Shown: positions 1 through 5,584 of the stretch, one piece after another | Position numbering within the stretch: the first letter of the stretch is position 1 | Layout of the letters: each line of letters opens with the position of its first letter | Assembly (NCBI GenBank): GCA_020846515.1 | Contig: JADLDX010000691.1 | Coordinates: 1-7,971 of the forward strand | DNA: 7,971 nt | Direction of reading: 5' to 3' | From: Pirellulaceae bacterium | GTDB lineage: Bacteria > Planctomycetota > Planctomycetia > Pirellulales > Pirellulaceae | The notes under the pieces: model-generated | Seen by the model: the letters and a program-made list of their open reading frames with translations, nothing else | Told to the model about the DNA's origin: nothing | Databases searched by the model: none | Translations under genes and position numbers: made by a program

Positions 1-264
1 TACTAGCGTGACATAGTCTTCCAGCTTCTTGCCGGCTTCTTCAAAGATGCGCTTCAACACGCTGGGCAAAGTCAGAATGGTTGGGCCCATGTCAAAGCGA
101 AAACCGTGATCGGTATGTTCGGCGGCTTTGCCCCCTAACCAAGGATTCTTTTCAAATAGTCGTACTCGATGACCGCGGGCGGCCAGCACACACGCTGCGG
201 ACAGTCCCCCTAGCCCACCACCGACAACACCGACACTCAAGCTTTTCTTCGATCGATCTATCAT
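1..264 (-). CDS. crtP: CrtP-like carotenoid oxidase/desaturase, N-terminal part (cut by window edge)
   Basis: The first 88 residues of an FAD-dependent amine oxidase/phytoene desaturase family protein; the rest lies beyond base 1. Visible: a beta strand followed by the dinucleotide-binding loop GGGLGG (residues 15-20), the acidic residue ending the Rossmann unit (E38), GGK (44-46) and the family motif FDMGPT (57-62). From remembered family sequences, the GGGLGG...GGK pattern and the 'GPTILTLP' stretch resemble CrtP/CrtNb (diaponeurosporene oxidase) more than CrtN, which has GAG.TG and GGR. CrtP oxidises a terminal methyl of a C30 carotenoid to an aldehyde. The start at 264 is supported by AGGAAG nine bases upstream, inside the end of the dehydrogenase gene. 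It lies 6 bases after that gene's stop, so the two are cotranscribed. A plain CrtI-type desaturase or isomerase cannot be excluded from 88 residues; the superfamily is certain, the subfamily inferred. Confidence 0.82.
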   Translation of the reverse strand, partial: MIDRSKKSLSVGVVGGGLGGLSAACVLAARGHRVRLFEKNPWLGGKAAEHTDHGFRFDMGPTILTLPSVLKRIFEEAGKKLEDYVTLV

Positions 265-270
265 ACAAAT

Positions 271-1797
271 CTACTTCCTAGCGGCTTTCATAAAACACTT
301 AATGCCAGCCCAACGTTCGCTCAGTGAACGGCCATGTCGCAGGAGCAAAACGGCTTGCATCATAAGTTCCAGTTGCTGATCCTTGGCAGTTAAATGAGGC
401 ATCCAACGTCCACGACGTTGGCATGTGACCTTCAACTGAGTCAGTTCTCGCAGACCTTCCAGCCCCCGAGTCACGCCGTATCCGCTGGCTCGCTGACCAC
501 CAAAGCTGACGCGCGGGTCAGCGGTCGGCACCAAAACGTCGTTGATGGTGACGCAACCGGCTGCGACTTGATCGGCCAGTTCAAGTGCTCGAGGTAACGA
601 TCCAAACACCGAGGCCCCCAAGGCGTACGGACTACCGTTGGCGATGGCGATGGCCTGAGTCATGTGCTCCACTTCGATCAACGACAGGACTGGCGCGAAC
701 AGATCCTCTGTCGCTAACGGCATATCGGGCCGGACGCCTGAGAGCACTAGCGGACGGACTTGGGTAGCATCTGCAAAATGTTGTCGATTCCCGCCGGCAA
801 CCTGTGATCCGGCTTGCAGCGCTTCGTCCACGGCCGTTTGTGCCACGGCCAGTGCTTTCTCGGGAATTATGCGGGCCGGGGTCATGGCCCACTGTTCGGC
901 CAGCAGCGGAGTTAATCGGCGCAGCGTGTCGGCCGTGGCCAACAATCGCCTGGGTGAAATACACGATTGCCCACCGTTGAGCGATAAAGCATAGGCAACG
1001 GCTCGCGCGACCAGAAGCAAATCAGCATCATCTAAGACCAGCACAGCGTCATTGCCGCTGAGCTCCATGGCGGCCGGCTTCATCGTGCGTGTGAGGTGCC
1101 TGGCAATGATTTGCCCCGTCGCATAAGCACCGGTGAAAATCACTTTATCGACGCCCGCATCCATGGCCTGGGTCGCCGCTTCGGGAGCGGTATCCAGCAC
1201 TTCCATCAACTCAGGCGGTACGCCGGCCTGGACGCATAACTGTCGCAGCACTTGCATGGTCGCCTGGCAGTTGGGTGCCGGTTTGACCATGACGGCGTTG
1301 CCAGCGGCAAGCGCCTGAACCAACTGCGCACCTGGCAAGAGCAGCGGGTAGTTGGAGGGACCGATGATCAGCACGACACCCCAGGGTTGGCGAGTCTCAC
1401 AGACTTCGATGGAGCCCATCCACCAAGGGTTGTCGCGCCGCGATAGCTTGCGCGGTTTAAGAATACTCGCGCCGCGGCGGGCCGTGTAACGGCAAGCCTC
1501 GGCCAGTGGCAGCACTTCACTGGCCATGATCTCGCCAAAGGTGGCTGCCGAACGCACGACACTACGCGTCAGTTCTTCACTATGTTGGGCAATCACACCT
1601 GGCACGCTGCCGATGATCCGCAGTCTTTCGGTCAGCGGTCGGCGTTGCCATTCAATTTGAACCGAACGCAGTTTGTCTAGCGTCGACACCCGACCTTCAG
1701 CAGGTGCCGGTGCTTGAACCAGTGCATTGGGGGACTTGGACGCGTGTTCCATTATGCCTTTGATTGTATCAGGCATGCCGTCGATTGTATCAGGCAT
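271..1797 (-). CDS. aldH: Aldehyde dehydrogenase of a carotenoid cluster
   Basis: An NAD(P)-dependent aldehyde dehydrogenase of 508 residues, within the usual family length. Visible landmarks in order: GPSNYP with the oxyanion-hole Asn (N149), VKPAP in the cofactor site (171-175), FTG (221-223), the general base in MELSG (E245), the catalytic cysteine in GGQSC (C279), TEDLFAPV with the cofactor-ribose glutamate (E364) and FGGQRASG near residue 432. All key residues are present, so it should be active. About 50 basic residues follow the catalytic core. Placed between two CrtN/CrtP-type genes (13 bases after the first, 6 before the second), it most likely oxidises a C30 carotenoid aldehyde to the acid, as AldH does in staphyloxanthin-type pathways; the substrate is inferred from neighbours only. 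The start is uncertain: ATGs at 1797, 1776 and 1752 are in frame, the first two created by a 21-base duplication. The first has GAGGA ten bases upstream; the third has AAAGG four bases upstream. The core is unaffected. Confidence 0.9.
   Translation of the reverse strand: MPDTIDGMPDTIKGIMEHASKSPNALVQAPAPAEGRVSTLDKLRSVQIEWQRRPLTERLRIIGSVPGVIAQHSEELTRSVVRSAATFGEIMASEVLPLAEACRYTARRGASILKPRKLSRRDNPWWMGSIEVCETRQPWGVVLIIGPSNYPLLLPGAQLVQALAAGNAVMVKPAPNCQATMQVLRQLCVQAGVPPELMEVLDTAPEAATQAMDAGVDKVIFTGAYATGQIIARHLTRTMKPAAMELSGNDAVLVLDDADLLLVARAVAYALSLNGGQSCISPRRLLATADTLRRLTPLLAEQWAMTPARIIPEKALAVAQTAVDEALQAGSQVAGGNRQHFADATQVRPLVLSGVRPDMPLATEDLFAPVLSLIEVEHMTQAIAIANGSPYALGASVFGSLPRALELADQVAAGCVTINDVLVPTADPRVSFGGQRASGYGVTRGLEGLRELTQLKVTCQRRGRWMPHLTAKDQQLELMMQAVLLLRHGRSLSERWAGIKCFMKAARK
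274..279 (-). promoter_or_regulatory. Ribosome binding site of the CrtP-like gene
   Basis: AGGAAG on the minus strand, nine bases before the ATG at 264. It lies within the last codons of the aldehyde dehydrogenase, so the ribosome finishing that gene covers the next start signal; this suggests translational coupling (inference). It fixes the start of the partial gene. Confidence 0.65.
1756..1797 (-). repeat. 21-base tandem duplication at the start of the aldehyde dehydrogenase gene
   Basis: Two adjacent 21-base units (1777-1797 and 1756-1776) match at 19 of 21 positions. They encode MPDTIDG followed by MPDTIKG and each begins with ATG, so the duplication adds a second in-frame start codon. 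It lies before the conserved part of the enzyme. Whether both copies are translated depends on which ATG is used. Confidence 0.9.
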
Positions 1798-1807
1798 ACA
1801 GCCGTTG

Positions 1808-1812
1808 TCCTC
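1808..1812 (-). promoter_or_regulatory. Ribosome binding site overlapping the crtN stop codon
   Basis: GAGGA on the minus strand overlaps the TGA stop of the upstream desaturase and sits ten bases before the ATG at 1797. The spacing is slightly long but usable, and it favours 1797 as the start over 1776, which has no such motif. Confidence 0.5.
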
Positions 1813-3517
1813 ATGACGAAACCAAAGCTTTGTTCGTCGGTCCGGATTTAGTCACGGCCACAGGCGAGGCACAGTCAACTGTATCTGCCTGGGGTGTATG
1901 TCCCGGTGCAAGTCCCTGGACGGAAGTAGTACTGGAGCCATTACTTGTATTTGCCCCTGCACCAGATTGGGTCGAGCGACCTTGCCCGGCTTGAGCGCGA
2001 TGGATGAATTGGCAATCCAGGCCCAGGTCCGGCAACATCTGCTTGCAAGTAATACGGCTTGATTCATAGATCACTGGCAGTCCGCTGCCAGGATGGGTGC
2101 CCCCTCCCACCAGATAGACTCCGTCGAGATCCTCGAATCGATTGTGGGGACGCAAGTGCAACATTTGATCCAAACCGTGGGCCAAATTAAAAGTCGCGCC
2201 GCGGTAAATCGAGTAGTCGCTTTGCCAATCGGCTGGCGTGATCATTTTTTCGGTAATGATTCGCTGCTCGATATCCTCCACGCCGATCTGCTTTAGTTGC
2301 TCGAGCGTTCGCGCTCGGAAGCGTTGGCGAGTCGCTTCGTCCCACTGAATGCCACCGGTTTCATCATTGAGCTTTTGATGAGGCACTGGCACCAAGACAT
2401 ACAGTCCGCTACAGCCGGCTGGGGCTAGCGATGAATCCGTCACTCCCGCGTTTTGCACATAGAAGCTCGGATCTTCGGGCAACACAAAGTCCTGCTCGAT
2501 CTCGCGCAGGTTTTTGGCATAGTCCTTGGCAATGTGAATGCTGTGGTGGGGCAGTTGGTCGTAACTGCCGCGAATGCCCAAATAGAGCATGAAGGTGGAG
2601 CAAGAGAATTTCTTTTTGGCCAGTTGGCTGTCAGTCCAACGCCGACGTAAATGATCCGGCACCATGGTTCGCATGGCTTCGGCAAAGTCTGCGTTGATCA
2701 CCACGCTATCGCAAGCGTATTGACCGGCATCCGTTTGAACCGCCACGGGGCGGCGTCCACGAAACTCAAACCCTGTCACCGATTCCGAGAGGCGAATGTC
2801 CACACCCATCTGACGCGCGATGTCGGCCATGCGCTGACTGACCTGTCCGCAACCACCGTAAGGATGAAAGACCCCATGTTCGTATTCCAGGAACGACAGA
2901 ATGGAGAATAAGCTGGGGCACTTAAATGGCGACATGCCCAAGTATTTGGATTGAAAAGAGAACGCAATCATCAAGCGTGGGTCACTGAAGTACGTACCCA
3001 ATTCATCGGCGAGCGATCGCCAGGGCCGGAGCCATCTAACAGCCGGCAAAAATCGCAAGCGCATCAGGTCGCTCAGACGCTGAAAGGGAGACTCGAGTAT
3101 GGGTCGGAACCGCTGGAGCTTGACGCGATTATCGCTCATATAACGCGACAATCCACCCACATCTTGCGGAGCTAGTTGCGCGATCTGCTGTTCCATCTCG
3201 GCAATGTTCGGTGTCGCATCCAGATGTCCACCGGCACCAAAAGAAACGCGGTATTGAGGATCCAGCCGCTTCATCGGCACCTCAGACCATAAGTCGAGGT
3301 TCAACGATGCAAAAATTTCCTCCAGCACGCGTGGGTACAGAAAGAAGGTGGGACCAAGATCGAATTTAAAGCCGTCTTGATGAAGTGTCGAAGTGCGACC
3401 ACCCACCGCAGCTTGCTTTTCGATAATGGTGACCTGCGCACCAGCCTTGGCGGCCTGCAATGCCGCTGCCAGACCACCCGGTCCGGCTCCCACAATCACC
3501 ACTTTGGGCTGAGCCAT
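1811..3517 (-). CDS. crtN: CrtN/CrtI-type carotenoid (diapophytoene/phytoene) desaturase
   Basis: An FAD-dependent carotenoid desaturase that introduces conjugated double bases into a C30 (or C40) precursor, acting at the membrane; 568 residues. The FAD-binding Rossmann unit is at the N-terminus: GAGPGG (10-15), E33, GGRTS (39-43), then FDLGPT (52-57). The middle resembles CrtN (CSTFMLYLGI at about 306-315, LPEDPSFYV near 346-354, LAPAG near 364-368). The C-terminal FAD/substrate segment is GGGTHPGSGLPV (471-482). From remembered sequences it looks closer to Staphylococcus CrtN than to CrtP. The family normally ends near residue 500; residues 502-568 here form an added Ser/Thr/Gly/Ala-rich tail of no recognisable fold. 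The start ATG has only a weak AGAGAAAAG upstream. It appears to be the first gene of the operon, with the aldehyde dehydrogenase starting 13 bases after its stop. C30 versus C40 substrate is inferred from the neighbours. Confidence 0.88.
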   Translation of the reverse strand: MAQPKVVIVGAGPGGLAAALQAAKAGAQVTIIEKQAAVGGRTSTLHQDGFKFDLGPTFFLYPRVLEEIFASLNLDLWSEVPMKRLDPQYRVSFGAGGHLDATPNIAEMEQQIAQLAPQDVGGLSRYMSDNRVKLQRFRPILESPFQRLSDLMRLRFLPAVRWLRPWRSLADELGTYFSDPRLMIAFSFQSKYLGMSPFKCPSLFSILSFLEYEHGVFHPYGGCGQVSQRMADIARQMGVDIRLSESVTGFEFRGRRPVAVQTDAGQYACDSVVINADFAEAMRTMVPDHLRRRWTDSQLAKKKFSCSTFMLYLGIRGSYDQLPHHSIHIAKDYAKNLREIEQDFVLPEDPSFYVQNAGVTDSSLAPAGCSGLYVLVPVPHQKLNDETGGIQWDEATRQRFRARTLEQLKQIGVEDIEQRIITEKMITPADWQSDYSIYRGATFNLAHGLDQMLHLRPHNRFEDLDGVYLVGGGTHPGSGLPVIYESSRITCKQMLPDLGLDCQFIHRAQAGQGRSTQSGAGANTSNGSSTTSVQGLAPGHTPQADTVDCASPVAVTKSGPTNKALVSS

Positions 3518-3801
3518 GCTAGCTTTTCTCTAATGGTTGAAAACTGACTTCCACGCGTGTCCACGCCCTCTGGCAATCAGTTGTAGCAGGCTGACAAGGG
3601 GCCGGCAGGTCAATTGTGCCCGAAAATACAGGGACTTTGGTTGGGCAAAATTTTTTTGATGGTTGCCGTGCCTGAACGAACACCCCCCATCACCATCGGG
3701 CTCACCATACCACATGGCAATCCAATGGTCGCCTTGCCGTGCGTCCGAGGGAGCCGGCCACTGAGAGGTATCAGGTTGGCCGGCCGCCGATAATCGACGT
3801 A
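3518..3801. other. Intergenic region upstream of the carotenoid operon
   Basis: A 284-base gap between the macro-domain gene and crtN, both on the minus strand. It must carry the promoter of the carotenoid operon unless transcription reads through from the macro gene, but I found no well-spaced sigma70 pair. A TTGACC (minus strand, near 3610) has no good -10 partner. An A/T run is present at about 3647-3660 and a hairpin at 3753-3784. A 61-codon minus-strand reading frame (3530-3715) has no ribosome binding site and no recognisable motif, and I do not count it as a gene. Confidence 0.6.
3753..3784 (-). terminator. Hairpin after the macro-domain gene, possible terminator
   Basis: Perfect 8-base arms GCCGGCCA (3753-3760) and TGGCCGGC (3777-3784) enclose an inner 4-base stem, CTGA with TCAG, offset by a two-base bulge. 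The hairpin begins 17 bases after the macro-domain stop codon. It is GC-rich and suitably placed to end that transcript, but no T-run follows on the minus strand, so it is not a classic intrinsic terminator; it could instead protect the mRNA 3' end. Confidence 0.45.
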
Positions 3802-4281
3802 CTACTTGGCTTTTACGCCCGCATGGTAGGTCGAGTAGACGTAGATCTCCATGGGCAGATCACCGAGGTGCTGCTGGATCAAAGGCAAGACTTCTTTCCA
3901 ATCCAAGCCGCCCACGCCGGTGGCTAACTTGGGCAGCGCCAGACTCTTGACCGGATGCTTTTCCAACTCGTGTCGCAAACGCTTTAAACAATGATTAACG
4001 TTGGCCACCGAAGCGCGGCCGGGACGCGAACCGTGCGAATGGTCGCCCTCCTGAGTCATCAGGTTGTAAATGCGCGCGCCACCCACGCCACTCCAAACCC
4101 AGAGTTCACCAGGTTTGGGATGAGTTTGATGCACATAATGCTTGAAGTCTCGAGCCATCGACGGCCACTTTTCCCTTAGCGCTAGCGCCAAGCCTTGATC
4201 AAAGTGGTCGTTGGGCGCCACGCCGTGGGCGATCGCTTCGGCTTCCGTTAACAACAAATCTCCAGCTACTTCATGAATCAT
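3802..4281 (-). CDS. Stand-alone macro-domain (ADP-ribose-binding) protein
   Basis: A 159-residue single-domain protein of the macro (Appr-1''-p processing) family, which binds ADP-ribose or its derivatives and in many members removes ADP-ribose from proteins or nucleic acids. Visible: VAGDLL (5-10) with the adenine-contacting Asp (D8), AHGVAPNDHFDQGLA (18-32) at the position of the first ADP-ribose loop, IYNLMTQEGD (71-80), and ALPKLATGVGGLDW (115-128), the phosphate-binding loop of the family. No signal peptide or membrane segment, so cytoplasmic. The start at 4281 is chosen because AGGAG lies five bases before it; an upstream in-frame ATG at 4317 would add 12 residues, lacks such a site and would run through an inverted repeat. 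It is divergent from the SHD1-domain gene, sharing a promoter region. No ADP-ribosyltransferase or toxin gene is adjacent, so a toxin-antitoxin role is not supported. Exact substrate unknown. Confidence 0.88.
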   Translation of the reverse strand: MIHEVAGDLLLTEAEAIAHGVAPNDHFDQGLALALREKWPSMARDFKHYVHQTHPKPGELWVWSGVGGARIYNLMTQEGDHSHGSRPGRASVANVNHCLKRLRHELEKHPVKSLALPKLATGVGGLDWKEVLPLIQQHLGDLPMEIYVYSTYHAGVKAK

Positions 4282-4286
4282 GCTCG

Positions 4287-4291
4287 CTCCT
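4287..4291 (-). promoter_or_regulatory. Ribosome binding site fixing the macro-domain start
   Basis: AGGAG on the minus strand, five bases before the ATG at 4281. This is the strongest Shine-Dalgarno match in the window and decides for 4281 over the upstream ATG at 4317. Confidence 0.75.
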
Positions 4292-4314
4292 GTTGCAAGG
4301 TTGAATACCAGTTT

Positions 4315-4375
4315 CACCGAAATCGGTGCTGAGGGAAATCAGCATTTCCCTTAAAGAGGATAAAAATATCCTCTT
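4315..4375 (-). promoter_or_regulatory. Three consecutive inverted repeats, predicted structured 5' leader of the macro-domain mRNA
   Basis: Three perfect dyads sit head to tail in 61 bases. First, CACCGA (4315-4320) with TCGGTG (4323-4328). Second, GGGAAAT (4333-4339) with ATTTCCC (4344-4350) around CAGC. Third, AAGAGGATA (4354-4362) with TATCCTCTT (4367-4375) around AAAA. Spacers between them are only 4 and 3 bases. With the predicted minus-strand promoter (-10 at 4381-4386), transcription would start near 4374, so the leader would be three stem-loops followed by about 23 bases and the ribosome binding site. Alternatively the dyads are DNA operators for one or both divergent genes. No T-run follows them as expected for a terminator, and they lie upstream of both genes. 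Confidence 0.6.
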
Positions 4376-4380
4376 GTCGT

Positions 4381-4409
4381 ATTTTAAAGCTTGGAGCATT
4401 GACTGACCA
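4381..4409 (-). promoter_or_regulatory. Predicted sigma70-like promoter of the macro-domain gene
   Basis: Minus strand: -35 TGGTCA (4404-4409, 4 of 6 consensus bases) and -10 TAAAAT (4381-4386, 5 of 6), with an ideal 17-base spacer. The expected start of transcription, near 4374, falls at the outer edge of the first of three leader hairpins. Its -35 box shares a base with the -35 box of the opposite promoter. Prediction by eye only. Confidence 0.4.
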
Positions 4410-4427
4410 GCCGGTGAGTATTTCAAT
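4399..4427 (+). promoter_or_regulatory. Predicted sigma70-like promoter of the SHD1-domain gene
   Basis: Plus strand: -35 TTGACT (4399-4404, 5 of 6 consensus bases), 17-base spacer, -10 TTCAAT (4422-4427, 4 of 6). Transcription would start around 4434, which argues that the gene begins at the ATG at 4484 rather than at the TTG at 4433. Prediction by eye only. Confidence 0.4.
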
Positions 4428-4483
4428 TATGGTTGAATACTGAGCTAAGTTTCGTTCACTCTTGTTTCGCCAAGGTCCTCACT

Positions 4484-5539
4484 ATGCCTCATCGTGCGTT
4501 TCATACCAATTCCGTTCAACGAGCGAAAGTCACGTGGCTGCCCAGGCTGGGCGCTTCACACACATACCTAGTAACCACACTGTCAAAATCGATGCTCTTC
4601 GGTTTGACGATGCTTGGTTGGGCCACCTGCGTGCTGGCCGCCTCCGTGCTGGTCGCTAACGTAGCCCAAGCCCGCACCTGGACCGATGCTTCCGGACGCT
4701 TCGCCGTTCAAGGCGATCTGGTGGCGCATAGTGCCGATCATGCAGTGATCAAACGTGAGAACGGCAAATTGCTGTCGATCACCATCGCAGATCTCTCTAA
4801 CGACGATCGCGAGTATCTCAAGTCAAAAGAGAATATCAACGCTATGCGGGCCGCGGCCGATCGCCAACAAGTCTGGCACTTTCGCGGCGGCTATCAAGCG
4901 GTGGGCCGTTTAGAGTATTACGGTCGCAAAGAGGTCGTCGTCGCGCGCAAACGCGGACGCGTGTATATCAACGATCGACCTTTGGACAATCTCCTGGAAA
5001 CCCAGCAAGCCATCATACGCCGTATCGTTGCTCATGAAGGGGCTACTACGATCGATTCCAATCTGGACATCGAAAAATGGTTGGCCAGCAAAAAATACCA
5101 GCCGCAAACTTTTCTTTGCGAAGGCGTCATCCTGGTTCTGGAAAATGGTGACGAAGTGGGCGTGCCGTTCTTTCTGTTCTCCGATACCGATCGCGAACTG
5201 TTGGAACCAGGTTGGCAACGTTGGCTAAAAGCCAAAGAAGATGCCAAGGCGCGCGAGCAGGAAAGTTTCATGCTTCAAGCTCAGGCTCAAGCCTACGAAC
5301 TACAAAAACAGCAGACCCGTGCCGCCCAAGCGACTCAGCAGATCGCCATGTTGCAACTGGGACTGTTGGCCACCGCCTCCGGAGCTCTGTGGGAGGTTGA
5401 ACTCCTTCCGGCCGCTGGTAACTTTGGCTATCCCTTAGTCGTCGTGGTACCCGGTGGCAATAGTGCGATTGCGACCCAAACGGCGATGCAAAGGAATCCG
5501 GGTTATGTGGCTGGTATCACGCGTCGCGCATCACTTTAA
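4484..5539 (+). CDS. Secreted SHD1 (SLA1 homology domain 1) protein, planctomycete type
   Basis: A 351-residue protein of unknown function. A hydrophobic stretch at about 37-60 ends in AQA before RTW (cleavage expected after residue 63), a Sec signal peptide with a long basic leader such as planctomycetes often have. Residues 64-113 (RTWTDASGRF through DDREYLKS) match the SHD1 pattern: an Arg-x-Trp start, a short beta barrel and a final acidic helix. Residues 130-250 form a second conserved-looking part, with GRVYINDRPLDNL (158-170) and a run ending VPFFLFSDTDRELLEPGW (227-244); I recognise this from planctomycete proteins but know no function for it. Residues about 250-290 are Gln/Ala/Lys-rich helix, possibly coiled coil. 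The start at 4484 has AAGG eight bases before it; the frame is open back to a TTG at 4433, which coincides with the predicted transcription start. It is divergent from the macro gene and convergent with the ATPase gene. Probably acts outside the cytoplasmic membrane. Confidence 0.8.
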   Translation: MPHRAFHTNSVQRAKVTWLPRLGASHTYLVTTLSKSMLFGLTMLGWATCVLAASVLVANVAQARTWTDASGRFAVQGDLVAHSADHAVIKRENGKLLSITIADLSNDDREYLKSKENINAMRAAADRQQVWHFRGGYQAVGRLEYYGRKEVVVARKRGRVYINDRPLDNLLETQQAIIRRIVAHEGATTIDSNLDIEKWLASKKYQPQTFLCEGVILVLENGDEVGVPFFLFSDTDRELLEPGWQRWLKAKEDAKAREQESFMLQAQAQAYELQKQQTRAAQATQQIAMLQLGLLATASGALWEVELLPAAGNFGYPLVVVVPGGNSAIATQTAMQRNPGYVAGITRRASL

Positions 5540-5552
5540 TCCAACTCGGAGG

Positions 5553-5576
5553 CAAGCGTCCTCAGTCAAGCGTCCT
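5553..5576 (+). repeat. 10-base direct repeat in the convergent intergenic gap
   Basis: CAAGCGTCCT occurs at 5553-5562 and 5567-5576, four bases apart, inside the 45-base gap between the convergent SHD1 and ATPase genes. No strong terminator hairpin is visible there; only a 4-base GAGG/CCTC stem (5549-5552 with 5560-5563). Confidence 0.45.
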
Positions 5577-5584
5577 ATGGCTAC

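Larger units (their letters stand above)
4299..4440 (+). repeat. Pair of 10-base direct repeats flanking the divergent promoter region
   Basis: GGTTGAATAC occurs exactly at 4299-4308 and again at 4431-4440, 132 bases apart, bracketing the divergent promoters and three inverted repeats. The second copy lies just past the predicted plus-strand -10 box. They could be two sites for one regulator, but this is inference; a 10-base match may also be chance. Confidence 0.5.

Noticed and set aside
632..994. 110-codon frames on both strands within the aldehyde dehydrogenase gene
   Set aside because: The dehydrogenase frame carries the catalytic motifs throughout; the other frames are low-complexity Arg/Ser-rich shadows.
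1852..2067. Possible frameshift at the end of crtN, with a 71-codon overlapping frame
   Set aside because: The alternative frame does not continue the conserved family sequence; the conserved C-terminal motif is complete in the main frame, so no frameshift is needed.
3530..3715. 61-codon minus-strand reading frame with an ATG in the gap before crtN
   Set aside because: No ribosome binding site, no recognisable motif or hydrophobic pattern, and the region is needed for a promoter.
4282..4317. Longer macro-domain protein starting at the ATG at 4317
   Set aside because: No ribosome binding site upstream of it, whereas AGGAG lies five bases before the ATG at 4281 and the macro fold begins there.
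4333..4375. Intrinsic terminators formed by the two hairpins at 4333-4350 and 4354-4375
   Set aside because: They lie between two divergent gene starts, where no transcript is expected to end, and neither is followed directly by a T-run on either strand.
4433..4483. TTG start extending the SHD1 protein by 17 residues
   Set aside because: It coincides with the predicted transcription start, has no ribosome binding site, and the extra residues add nothing to the signal peptide; the ATG at 4484 is better placed.
5540..5584. Bidirectional terminator between the convergent SHD1 and ATPase genes
   Set aside because: Only a 4-base stem and a direct repeat are present, with no T-run on either strand.
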